A DNA stretch of 64,000 bases from an uncultured bacterium (GTDB lineage: Bacteria; Bacillota; Clostridia; Oscillospirales; Oscillospiraceae). Below, one piece after another: positions 50,471-58,803 of the stretch; position 1 is the first letter of the stretch, and each line of letters opens with the position of its first letter. The notes beneath the pieces are model-generated. The model searched no databases and had not been told where the DNA came from. It worked only from the letters and a program-made list of their open reading frames with translations. Location: contig CANDCH010000001.1 of assembly GCA_947383145.1 (NCBI GenBank), positions 310,001-374,000 on the forward strand, written 5' to 3'. A program made the translations under genes and the position numbers.

Positions 50471-53400
50471 ATGAAACTGTTATTGAACATCCTGGATACG
50501 GTGCCCGAGTTCGCCCGCCTGACGGCGGACCTGGAGGCGGGCCGCTCCCCAGTGGAGGTGGCGGGGCTGTCCCCGGTACACCGGGCCCACTTCGCGGCGG
50601 GGCTGCTGGACCGGCTGGACCGCCCGGTGGTGCTGGTGTGCGCCGGCGAGGACGAGTGCGCCCGGCTGGCGGCGGATGTGACCGCCCTCACCGGGACGCC
50701 CTCCGTCATGATCGGCGCCCGGGAGTTTTTGTTCCACGACGGGGCGGTGGCCTCCCGGCAGTGGGAGCACCGGCGGCTGGCCGCTTTCCGCGCCATGGCC
50801 CAGGGAGGGGCCAGGCTCATCGCCGCCACGGCGGAGGGGCTGTTGCAGCGCACCCTCCCTCCCGAGGAGCTGGCCGCCCACGTGGTGGAGGTGGACGCCA
50901 AGGGGAGCTACGACCTGGACGGGCTGGCGGACCGTCTGGCGGCCCTGGGCTACACCCGGTGCCATCAGGTGGAGGGGGTGGGGCAGTTCGCCCTGCGGGG
51001 CGGCATCCTGGACGTGTTCTCCCCCGGCGCGGACGACCCCGTTCGGGTGGAGTTCTGGGACCGGGACGTGGACTCCATGGGCCCCTTCGACGTGTCCTCC
51101 CAGCGGCGGGTGGGGCGGCTGGACCGGGCGGAGTTCCTGCCGGTGAGCGAGCTTCTGCCCCTGCGGGACGAAAACGGGAATTGGACGCGCCCGGGGGACC
51201 GGCAGCTCCCCGCCCGGTACAAAGCCCTGGCCACCGCCGCCCACCACCTGCCTCCGGACGCCGTGGTGTGCCTGTCCGAGTCCAGCCGGGTGGCGGAACG
51301 GGGCAAAAACTGGCTGTGGCAGCTGAATGAGGACGTGAAAACCCTACTGGAGGCGGGAAAGCTGGACGGAAAGCACGCCCGGTTCGCCGCCACCCTGGAG
51401 GAGCTGATGGCGGAGCTGTCCCGCCGCGCCCTGTGCTTCCTGGACTCCTTCACCACCTCCAATCCCCCCCTGCCGCCCCGGGACATTCTCACCGCCCAGG
51501 GCCGCCAGCTGTCCTCCTTCGGGGCCAGTCTGGACGCGGCGGCGGCGGATCTGACCCAGCTGCAAAACGCCAATACCGCCGCGGTGGTGCTGGTGGGCAG
51601 CGAGCAGCGGGCGCTGAACCTGCAATCCCTGCTGCGGGAGCGGAAGATCCGTTCCGCGGTGGACTTCCAGCTCCACGAGCTCCCCCAGCCCGGGGGGATC
51701 ACCATCGCGGTGGGGGGGCTGTCGGCGGGCTTTGACTACGGGGGCTGCCCCTACGCCGTGCTCACCGAGGGGGGCGGCGAGCCCAAGCGGCGGGGCAAGC
51801 GCCTCAAGCACGCCGCGGACCGCCGGAAGGTGGACTCCTTCACCGACCTGTCCCCCGGAGATCTCATCGTCCACGAGCACCACGGCATCGGCCGGTTCGT
51901 GGGCATGGTGAAGATGACGGTGGACGGGGTGGACAAGGACTACGTCAAGCTGGCCTACGCCGGGGCGGACGTGCTCTACCTCCCCGCCACCCAGTTGGAC
52001 GCCATCGCCAAATACATCGGCGCCGGGGACGACCCGGAGACGAAAAAGCTGTCCAAGCTGGGGGGCGGGGAGTGGGAAAAGGCCAAGACCCGCACCCGCA
52101 AGGCTGTCAAGGATCTGGCCAAGGGGCTGATCCAGCTCTACGCCCAGCGCCAGCGCCAGCCCGGATACGCCTTCGCCCCCGACTCCCCCTGGCAGAAGGA
52201 GTTCGAGGAGGACTTCCCCTACGACGAGACGGAGGACCAGCTGCGCTCCATCCGGGAGATCAAGGGGGACATGGAGGCCCCCCGGCCCATGGACCGGCTG
52301 CTGTGCGGCGACGTGGGCTACGGAAAAACCGAAGTGGCCCTCCGGGCGGTGATGAAGTGCGTGCTGGACGGCAAGCAGGCCGCCATTTTGGTGCCCACCA
52401 CCGTGCTGGCGAGGCAGCACTACCTCACGGCCCGCTCCCGGTTCGCCAAGTACCCGGTGGAGATCGAGGTGGTCAGCCGGTTCCGCACCCCCGCCCAGAT
52501 GAAAAAGGCCCTGGCCGGGGTGGAGAACGGGTCGGTGGACCTGCTCATCGGCACCCACCGGCTGCTGCAAAAGGACGTGCAGTTCAAGGATCTGGGGCTG
52601 CTGGTGGTGGACGAGGAGCAGCGCTTCGGCGTCACCCACAAGGAGCGCTTGAAGGAGCTGTCCAAGCAGGTAGACGTGCTCACCCTGTCGGCCACTCCCA
52701 TCCCCCGCACCCTGAATATGGCGCTGTCCGGCATCCGGGACATGTCCGCCATCGAGGAACCCCCCTCCAACCGCCAGCCGGTGCAGACCTACGTGCTGGA
52801 GCACGACTGGGGGGTGCTGGCGGACGCCATGCGCCGGGAGCTGGAGCGGGGAGGGCAGGTGTACTACCTCCACAACCGGGTGGACACCATCCAGCGCACC
52901 GCCGCCCGGATCAAGGAACTGCTGGGGGAGGACGCGGCGGTGGCGGTGGGCCACGGCAAGATGAGCCAGGAGGAGCTGTCCGACGTGATGACCCGGGTAT
53001 CCGACGGGGAGGTGGACGTGCTGGTGTGCACCACCATCATCGAGACGGGCATCGACATCGCCAACGTGAACACCCTCATCATCGAGGACGCGGACAAAAT
53101 GGGTTTGAGCCAGCTCCACCAGATCCGGGGCCGGGTGGGCCGGTCCCCCCGGCGGGCCTACGCCTATATGACCTACCGGCAGGGCAAGGTGCTCACCGAG
53201 ATTGCCGCCAAGCGCCTGTCCGCCATCCGGGAGTACGCCGAGTTCGGCTCCGGGTTCAAAATCGCCATGCGGGACCTGGAGATCCGTGGGGCGGGCAACC
53301 TGCTGGGCCCGGAGCAGTCCGGGTTCCTCATGAGCGTGGGCTACGACCTCTACCTGAAGCTGCTGGAGGAGGCGGTGCTGGAGGAGAAGGGGGAGAAGCC

Positions 53401-53866
53401 CCAGCGCCCGCCGGAGTGCACGGTGGACCTGACGGTGTCCGCCTCCATCCCGGACCGGTACGTGCCCGACGCGGGGCAGCGGATGGACCTGTACCGGCGC
53501 ATCGCCCGGGTGCGCACCCAGGAGGACGGCGACGACATCACCGACGAGCTCATCGACCGCTTCGGGGACCCGCCCCGGCAGGTGAACGCCCTGATCTCGG
53601 TGGCCCTGCTCCGGGGGCAGGCGGCGGAGTGCCGGATCACGGACATCTCCCAGAAGGGGGCCTCCCTGGTCTTCACCCTGGACGGGTTCAGCCTGGAGCA
53701 CATCGCCGCCCTGGCGGGGCAGTACCCCGGCCGGATGCTGTTCTCCCCCGGGGAGCCTCCCGCCCTCACCCTGAAGCTGCGCCGCACCGACGACCCCCTG
53801 CGCGTGGCCGCCCAGGCGGTGGAGCGGTACAGGGCCCTGCTGGCCCCGGCGAAAAAGGAACCCTAG
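50471..53866 (+). CDS. mfd: Transcription-repair coupling factor Mfd
   Basis: 1131 residues. UvrB-like N-terminal domain, RNA-polymerase interacting domain (around LIVHEHHGIGRFVGM), then the RecG-like translocase with GDVGYGKTEVALRA, DEEQRFGV, SATPIPRT and GRVGRSPRRAYAY, and the C-terminal TRCF domain. It removes stalled polymerase and recruits UvrA. It starts 89 bases after pth; a short piece resembling the dispersed repeats lies between. Confidence 0.98.
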   Translation: MKLLLNILDTVPEFARLTADLEAGRSPVEVAGLSPVHRAHFAAGLLDRLDRPVVLVCAGEDECARLAADVTALTGTPSVMIGAREFLFHDGAVASRQWEHRRLAAFRAMAQGGARLIAATAEGLLQRTLPPEELAAHVVEVDAKGSYDLDGLADRLAALGYTRCHQVEGVGQFALRGGILDVFSPGADDPVRVEFWDRDVDSMGPFDVSSQRRVGRLDRAEFLPVSELLPLRDENGNWTRPGDRQLPARYKALATAAHHLPPDAVVCLSESSRVAERGKNWLWQLNEDVKTLLEAGKLDGKHARFAATLEELMAELSRRALCFLDSFTTSNPPLPPRDILTAQGRQLSSFGASLDAAAADLTQLQNANTAAVVLVGSEQRALNLQSLLRERKIRSAVDFQLHELPQPGGITIAVGGLSAGFDYGGCPYAVLTEGGGEPKRRGKRLKHAADRRKVDSFTDLSPGDLIVHEHHGIGRFVGMVKMTVDGVDKDYVKLAYAGADVLYLPATQLDAIAKYIGAGDDPETKKLSKLGGGEWEKAKTRTRKAVKDLAKGLIQLYAQRQRQPGYAFAPDSPWQKEFEEDFPYDETEDQLRSIREIKGDMEAPRPMDRLLCGDVGYGKTEVALRAVMKCVLDGKQAAILVPTTVLARQHYLTARSRFAKYPVEIEVVSRFRTPAQMKKALAGVENGSVDLLIGTHRLLQKDVQFKDLGLLVVDEEQRFGVTHKERLKELSKQVDVLTLSATPIPRTLNMALSGIRDMSAIEEPPSNRQPVQTYVLEHDWGVLADAMRRELERGGQVYYLHNRVDTIQRTAARIKELLGEDAAVAVGHGKMSQEELSDVMTRVSDGEVDVLVCTTIIETGIDIANVNTLIIEDADKMGLSQLHQIRGRVGRSPRRAYAYMTYRQGKVLTEIAAKRLSAIREYAEFGSGFKIAMRDLEIRGAGNLLGPEQSGFLMSVGYDLYLKLLEEAVLEEKGEKPQRPPECTVDLTVSASIPDRYVPDAGQRMDLYRRIARVRTQEDGDDITDELIDRFGDPPRQVNALISVALLRGQAAECRITDISQKGASLVFTLDGFSLEHIAALAGQYPGRMLFSPGEPPALTLKLRRTDDPLRVAAQAVERYRALLAPAKKEP

Positions 53867-53876
53867 GGGCCCCGGA

Positions 53877-54204
53877 GTCGTGCTGCGAAGCCTCCGCAAC
53901 CTGTAGTCGTGCTGCGAAGCCTCCGCAACCTGTAGTCGTGCTGCGAAGCCTCCGCGACGGGCCCTAAGCCCTCCGACTGCGCCAAAACCCTTCCGGCGCT
54001 CCGCGCCTCCTTGGGCTTTTGGCTCCGCTCCGGCCTTAGTCCCCTGCTCCCGGCTTCTCCGCAACCTGTGTCGTGCTGCGAAGCCTCCGCGACGGGCCCT
54101 AAGCCCTCCGACTGCGCCAAAACCCTTCCGGCGCTCCGCGCCTCCTTGGGCTTTTGGCTCTGCTCCGGCCTTAGTCCCCTGCTCCCGGCTTCTCCGCAAC
54201 CTGT
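53877..54204 (+). repeat. Nested tandem repeats after mfd (29 bp x2, 135 bp x2)
   Basis: Two 29-bp units (53877-53905, 53906-53934) are followed by two 135-bp units (53935-54069, 54070-54204) that differ by one base I noticed; each 135-bp unit begins with a 29-bp-like motif GTCGTGCTGCGAAGCCTCCG. Each 135-bp unit has a core CAAAACCC, GGCGC-TCC-GCGCC, GGGCTTTTGG (53993-54022, 54128-54157) like the repeat family behind hfq. No gene in this stretch. Confidence 0.92.
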
Positions 54205-54206
54205 AT

Positions 54207-54235
54207 TTGCATTTTCCGGCCCGATGATGTATAAT
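54207..54235 (+). promoter_or_regulatory. Promoter of the foldase-like lipoprotein gene
   Basis: TTGCAT (54207-54212), 17-base spacer, TATAAT (54230-54235), starting just after the last repeat unit. Confidence 0.85.
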
Positions 54236-54278
54236 GGGCCTTGTTGGTCAAAAATTCACCGCATGATTGGAGAATAAC

Positions 54279-55457
54279 ATGAAAATTTGGAAACGACTTC
54301 TGGCCCTGACCCTGTCCGGGGCCATGGCCCTCACCCTGTTTGCCTGCGGCAGCGGCGACGCCAACCCCTCCGGCGATCCCTCCGCCGCCCCCTCCGGGTC
54401 CCCGGCCCCCGCCGCCTCCGGCGAGCCGGACGCCAGCGCCACCCCGGAAATTGTGGCCGACCTGACCCAGGGGGCGCTGGAGTTCTCCGCCGGGGTGAAG
54501 CCGGACGACGTGCTGCTCACCGTCAACGGGGACGAGATGCCCGCCGACCTGTTCCTGTACATGCTGGCCATGAACTGCGCCAATATGCAGTCCTATCTGC
54601 CCTATTTCGGCATGACCCTGGCGGATGTGGCGGACACCCTGTTGGATGAGACGGTGTCCCTGGCCTCCTACCACCAGCTGCTCCGGCAGAAGGCGGCGGA
54701 GCTGGGCTGCCTGCCCACCGACGCCCAGAACGCCGAGATCGACCAGCTCGCGCAGGAGGCGGACCTGGAGTCCACCGCCGCCTTCTGGGAGCTGTCCGAC
54801 AGCAGCGCCCGGTACATTTTCTCCCTGAACACCTACTATTACAACGTGCTGGAGGCCGTCACCCACGAGCCCAGCGAGGAGGAGCTGAACGCCCTCCTGG
54901 CGGAGCAGAAGGTGTACCGGGTGAAGCACATCCTGCTCAAGACGGTGGACGACAGCAAGCAGCCCCTGGCGGAGGACGTGATCGCCCAGAAAAAGACCCA
55001 GGCGGAGGACCTGCTCTCCCAGCTCCAGGGGGCGGAGGACCTGCCCGCCAAGTTTGACGAGCTGATGATGGCCCACAGCGAGGACAATCCCCAGAACAAC
55101 CCCGACGGCTACCTGGCCAAGTCCGGCGACATGGTGGCCCCCTTTGAGGAGGCGTCCCTGGCCCTGGAGGAGGGCGGCCTGTCCGGCATCGTGGAGAGCG
55201 AGTTCGGCTATCACATCATCCTGCGCCTGCCCCTCGCCGAGGAGGACGTGGCGGAATACCGGGAGAACTTCCGCGTTGACGCCATGGAGAAAACCGTGGC
55301 CCAGTGGCAGGAGGCGGCGGTGGTCACCCGGGCCGCCGCGCTGGACGGCCTGGATGTGGACAGCTTCTACAACCGGCTCAACGCCTATCAGGTGGCCCTG
55401 GCGGAGCAGAACGCCGCCGCCGAGAGCGCCCCGGTGGAGAGCGGCGGGGTGGGATAA
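54279..55457 (+). CDS. Lipoprotein with PPIC-type foldase domain (PrsA/SurA-like)
   Basis: 392 residues. A lipobox (LTLFAC, Cys23) ends the signal peptide and a Ser/Pro/Ala linker follows. A SurA-N-like helical region and a parvulin-like domain (VKHILLKTVDDSKQ, NNPDGYLAKSGDMVAPFEEA quoted as NNPDGYLAKS and GDMVAPFEEA, FGYHIILRLPL) follow. These are surface prolyl isomerases that fold exported proteins. ATG has TTGGAG upstream. A charged region after the linker holds the first half of a second, incomplete helix bundle. Confidence 0.9.
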   Translation: MKIWKRLLALTLSGAMALTLFACGSGDANPSGDPSAAPSGSPAPAASGEPDASATPEIVADLTQGALEFSAGVKPDDVLLTVNGDEMPADLFLYMLAMNCANMQSYLPYFGMTLADVADTLLDETVSLASYHQLLRQKAAELGCLPTDAQNAEIDQLAQEADLESTAAFWELSDSSARYIFSLNTYYYNVLEAVTHEPSEEELNALLAEQKVYRVKHILLKTVDDSKQPLAEDVIAQKKTQAEDLLSQLQGAEDLPAKFDELMMAHSEDNPQNNPDGYLAKSGDMVAPFEEASLALEEGGLSGIVESEFGYHIILRLPLAEEDVAEYRENFRVDAMEKTVAQWQEAAVVTRAAALDGLDVDSFYNRLNAYQVALAEQNAAAESAPVESGGVG

Positions 55458-55497
55458 ACCCCCGGGGCGGCCGTTCGGTCCGGCGCTGATTTTCCTC

Positions 55498-55526
55498 TTG
55501 ACAGCTCCCCCCAATTCTGGTATCAT
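55498..55526 (+). promoter_or_regulatory. Promoter of the Mn2+ riboswitch transcript
   Basis: TTGACA (55498-55503), 17-base spacer, TATCAT (55521-55526). Confidence 0.85.
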
Positions 55527-55537
55527 CTTCCCAATGT

Positions 55538-55711
55538 GATAGGGGAGTAACCGGCGGGCATGTCCCGTTGCGTTGGCCAACAGCAAGGCAATGCGCCTGG
55601 TCTTCGCCGGCACAAACTGCGCTTGCTCGCGCTTCGTTGTGCCTCCTCCCCCCAAAAAGCCAAAGGACGGCTTTGTGGGGACCCCGAGGATGAAACGGTA
55701 AGACCTATCCA
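55538..55711 (+). ncRNA. yybP-ykoY (manganese) riboswitch
   Basis: GATAGGGGAGTAAC at the 5' end and AAGACCTATC at the 3' end are the yybP-ykoY hallmarks (GGGGAGUA and AAGACCU), and GATAGG/CCTATC form helix P1. CCGGCG (about 55551) and CGCCGG form P2, and GGCACAA/TTGTGCC form P4. It is followed by a terminator and a cation-transporting P-type ATPase, a known target class. Between P4 and P1 it carries an extra hairpin that is also a dispersed repeat. Confidence 0.78.
55641..55690 (+). repeat. CCTCCTC-type short repeat inside the riboswitch, copy 2
   Basis: Matches 49600-49644 over about 40 bases (CTCCTC, CCCCA, AAAGCCAAAGG, CGGCTTTG, GGGG). It forms its own hairpin, so it could be accommodated between P4 and P1 without breaking the aptamer. 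Confidence 0.65.
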
Positions 55712-55740
55712 CAGCGTAAAGCTGTGGATAGGTCTTTTTT
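55700..55740 (+). terminator. Riboswitch terminator
   Basis: AAGACCTATCCACAGC - GTAAA - GCTGTGGATAGGTCTT followed by TTTT. The left arm contains the 3' strand of P1, so aptamer and terminator exclude each other; ligand binding should favour read-through. Confidence 0.92.
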
Positions 55741-55822
55741 CTTTCCCCGCTTGTCCCTTCCCTATCATTCGACCCACAAAATGGTATAGCTTAATGGAGT
55801 ACAGAAAAGGAGTTGTCTGACC

Positions 55823-58456
55823 ATGAGCCAATGGTATGCCAAGACCCCCGGCCAGGTCCTCAGCGAGCTGGACACCGGCCGCTCCGGCCTCTCCCCCCGG
55901 CAGGCGGAGGAGCGGCTGAAGCAATACGGTCCCAACAAGCTGGCCGGGGCCCCGAAAAAGCCCCTCTGGGCCAGGTTTCTGGACCAGATGCGGGACCCCA
56001 TGATTCTGGTGCTGCTGGCCGCGGCGGCGCTGTCCCTGCTGTCGTCGGGGGGAGAGGACTGGGTGGAGGCGGTCATCATCCTGGTGATCGTGGCGGTGAA
56101 CGCCTGCATTTCCATCTCCCAGGAGGACAGCGCGGAAAAGGCGCTGGAGGCCCTGCAAAAGATGTCCGCGCCCCTGGCCAAGGTGATCCGGGGCGGGGAG
56201 CAGCTCCGGCTGGAGACCGACGCCCTGGCGCCCGGGGATATCATCGTGCTGGAGGCCGGGGACCTGGTGCCCGCCGACGCCCGGATTCTGGAGTGCGCCA
56301 ACCTGAAGGCGGACGAGTCCGCCATGACGGGGGAATCCGTGCCGGTGGAGAAGGGGGCGGACGGGGTGCTGCCCGAGGGGACGGCCCTGGGGGATCGGAG
56401 CAACATGGTGATCTCGTCCACGGTGATCACCAACGGCCGGGCGGTGTGCGTGGTGACGGACACCGGCATGAACACCGAGGTGGGCCGCATCGCCGGAATG
56501 CTCATGGGGGAGGAGGACACGTCCACCCCCCTCCAGCGGAAGCTGGCGGAGATCTCCAAAACCCTGTCCTTCGTGTGCCTGGCGGTGTGCGCGGTGATGT
56601 TCGGGGTGGGGATGCTGTACCACCGGCCCATTCTGGAGATGCTCATGGCGGCGGTGTCCCTGGCGGTGGCCGCCATCCCGGAGGGCCTGCCCGCCATCGT
56701 CACCATCGTGCTGGCCCTGGGGGTGCAGCGGATGGTGCGCCACAACGCCATCGTGAAAAAACTCCCGGCGGTGGAGACCCTGGGCTGCGCCGGGGTGATC
56801 TGCTCGGACAAGACGGGCACCCTGACCATGAACCGCATGACGGTGCAGCAGGTGTGGACCTCCGGGGACCGGCACCGCCGGGAGGCGCTGGTCATCGGGG
56901 CGCTGTGCAACGACACGCTGCTCACCCTGGGGGAGGACGGCAGGCCAAAAACCGCCGGCGACCCCACGGAGACCGCCTTTGTGGACGCGGCGCTGGCGGA
57001 CGGCCTGGACAAAAACGCCCTGGAGCGGGAGCTGCCCCGGGCGGCGGAGCTGCCCTTCGACTCGGACCGCAAGCTGATGAGCACCGTCCACCCCCTGCCC
57101 GGCGGCGGCTACCGGGTGATGGTGAAGGGGGCCCCCGACGTGCTGCTGTCCCGGTGCACCCACATGCTGGCGGGGGACGCGGTCCCCCTCACCGCCGCCC
57201 TGGCCCGGGATGTGGAGGGCGCCAACGCCTCCATGGCGGACCAGGCCCTGCGGGTCCTCGCCTGCGGGTATAAAGACATCAAAATATTACCCGCCGGAGA
57301 GCTTTCCAGCCAGGAACTGGAGGCGGGCCTCACCTTTGTGGGGCTGGTGGGCATGATCGACCCGCCCCGGCTGGAGGTAAAGGACGCGGTGGCCCGGTGC
57401 TACGCGGCGGGCATACGGCCGGTGATGATCACCGGGGACCACAAGCTCACCGCCGTGGCCATCGCCAAAGAGCTGGACATCTTCCGCCCCGGCGACCTGG
57501 CCATCACCGGGGAGGACCTGGATTTCATGCCCCAGGAGCTGCTGGAGCAGGACGTGGACAAATTCGCGGTATACGCCCGGGTGACGCCGGAGCACAAAAT
57601 GCGCATTGTGAAGGCGTGGCAGAAAAAGGGCATGGTGGTGGCCATGACGGGGGACGGGGTGAACGACGCCCCGGCGCTGAAGGTGGCGGACATCGGCTGC
57701 GCCATGGGGGTCACGGGCACCGACGTGGCAAAGGGCGCGGCGGACATGATCCTGACGGACGACAACTTCGCCACCATCGTCAAGGCGGTGGAGCAGGGGC
57801 GGGGCATCTATTCCAACATCAAGAAGGCCATCCACTACCTGCTGTCCTGCAACATCGGGGAGATTGTGACGCTGTTCCTGGCCACCCTGTTCAACTTCCA
57901 CCAGCCGCCCCTGGTGGCGGTGCAGCTGCTGTGGCTGAACCTGGTGACGGACTCCCTCCCCGCCCTGGCCCTGGGGATGGAGCCGGTGGAGCCGTCGGTG
58001 ATGGAGGAAAAGCCCCGCTCCGCGTCGGAGCCGCTGTTCACCAGGGCGTTCTCCCTCCGGCTGGCGTGGCAGGGGCTGATGGTGGGCCTGCTGACCCTGG
58101 CGGCCTACTGGCTGGGGGAGTATGTGCTCAGCGACCCCGCCCTGGCGGACGCCACCGCCAACACCATGGCCTTCGCCACGCTGACCTTCTGCCAGCTCTT
58201 CCACGCCTACGACGTGCGCAGCGAGACCCAGTCCATCGCCCGCGTCGGGCTGCTCACCAATCCGGCCATGAACAAGGCGTTTCTGGTGGGCATGGCGCTG
58301 CAATTGGCGGTGCTGCTGGCCCCTCCCCTTCAGGCGGTGTTCCAGGTGTGCGCCCTGAGCGGCGTGGAGTGGCTGGTGGTGCTGGGGCTGTCCCTGACGC
58401 CCCTCATCATCTGCGAGCTTGAGAAAGCAATCCGGAGAGGCGGAAAACAATCATAA
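55823..58456 (+). CDS. P-type ATPase, Ca2+/Mn2+ type
   Basis: 877 residues. N-terminal cation ATPase domain, TGES (actuator), CSDKTGTLT with phosphorylated Asp329, KGAPDVLL nucleotide domain, TGDGVNDAPALK and about ten membrane helices. Metal-binding residues are PEGLP in M4 and NLVTDSLPALALGME in M6, placing it with type IIA (PMCA/SERCA-like) pumps. The Mn2+-type riboswitch upstream suggests it exports manganese, perhaps with calcium. ATG after AAAAGGAG. Confidence 0.95.
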   Translation: MSQWYAKTPGQVLSELDTGRSGLSPRQAEERLKQYGPNKLAGAPKKPLWARFLDQMRDPMILVLLAAAALSLLSSGGEDWVEAVIILVIVAVNACISISQEDSAEKALEALQKMSAPLAKVIRGGEQLRLETDALAPGDIIVLEAGDLVPADARILECANLKADESAMTGESVPVEKGADGVLPEGTALGDRSNMVISSTVITNGRAVCVVTDTGMNTEVGRIAGMLMGEEDTSTPLQRKLAEISKTLSFVCLAVCAVMFGVGMLYHRPILEMLMAAVSLAVAAIPEGLPAIVTIVLALGVQRMVRHNAIVKKLPAVETLGCAGVICSDKTGTLTMNRMTVQQVWTSGDRHRREALVIGALCNDTLLTLGEDGRPKTAGDPTETAFVDAALADGLDKNALERELPRAAELPFDSDRKLMSTVHPLPGGGYRVMVKGAPDVLLSRCTHMLAGDAVPLTAALARDVEGANASMADQALRVLACGYKDIKILPAGELSSQELEAGLTFVGLVGMIDPPRLEVKDAVARCYAAGIRPVMITGDHKLTAVAIAKELDIFRPGDLAITGEDLDFMPQELLEQDVDKFAVYARVTPEHKMRIVKAWQKKGMVVAMTGDGVNDAPALKVADIGCAMGVTGTDVAKGAADMILTDDNFATIVKAVEQGRGIYSNIKKAIHYLLSCNIGEIVTLFLATLFNFHQPPLVAVQLLWLNLVTDSLPALALGMEPVEPSVMEEKPRSASEPLFTRAFSLRLAWQGLMVGLLTLAAYWLGEYVLSDPALADATANTMAFATLTFCQLFHAYDVRSETQSIARVGLLTNPAMNKAFLVGMALQLAVLLAPPLQAVFQVCALSGVEWLVVLGLSLTPLIICELEKAIRRGGKQS

Positions 58457-58483
58457 ACGACGGTTCCGGCCGGGGCGTGCCCG

Positions 58484-58675
58484 TTGTCACGCTGCAAAGC
58501 GGCCAGGTTCTCGCCTTCGGCTCGGTCGGCGATGGGCGTTTGCCACCGGCAAACATCGCCATTCGGTCGCTTTCGCTCCGTCTCGGGCAAAACCCGCCTG
58601 CCGCTGCGCGGCGGCTGGGCTTTTCCCCTCGTTCCGTTCCAAGCTCCCTCACTGTCCGCTTTTTCGCGCTTCTTT
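58484..58675 (+). repeat. CAAAACCC-type intergenic repeat, copy after the ATPase gene
   Basis: Shares GTTGTCACGCT at one end, core CAAAACCC, GCCGC-TGC-GCGGC, GGGCTTTT (58588-58624), then CCTCGTTCCGTTCCAAGC and TTTCGCGCTTCTTTG at the other, in opposite orientation to the copy behind hfq. No gene in 58457-58686. Confidence 0.72.
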
Positions 58676-58686
58676 GAATTTGCCTG

Positions 58687-58715
58687 TTGCAATTTTGGCC
58701 CCACCAGTTTATAAT
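58687..58715 (+). promoter_or_regulatory. Promoter of the thiolase/CoA-transferase operon
   Basis: TTGCAA (58687-58692), 17-base spacer, TATAAT (58710-58715). Confidence 0.85.
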
Positions 58716-58730
58716 GATAATGTTAGTCAG

Positions 58731-58752
58731 AATCTTAACAATCGTTAGGATT
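58731..58752. promoter_or_regulatory. Imperfect palindrome in the thiolase leader
   Basis: AATCTTAAC-AATC-GTTAGGATT, one mismatch per arm, just after the transcription start. Could be an operator for a redox or CoA-responsive regulator; the regulator is not known. Confidence 0.4.
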
Positions 58753-58803
58753 TTGGCAAAGTGAACGAGCCAATAAAATATTTTAATTTGGAGGTTGATT
58801 CCC

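Noticed and set aside
51344-54199. Long frame opposite mfd and across the tandem repeats
   Set aside because: Shadow of mfd; it only continues because the repeat units are 135 bp, a multiple of three.
55705-55735. TATCCACAG/CTGTGGATA resembling DnaA boxes
   Set aside because: The two motifs are the arms of a perfect 16-bp terminator hairpin, no further boxes cluster nearby and there is no dnaA; origin function is not supported.
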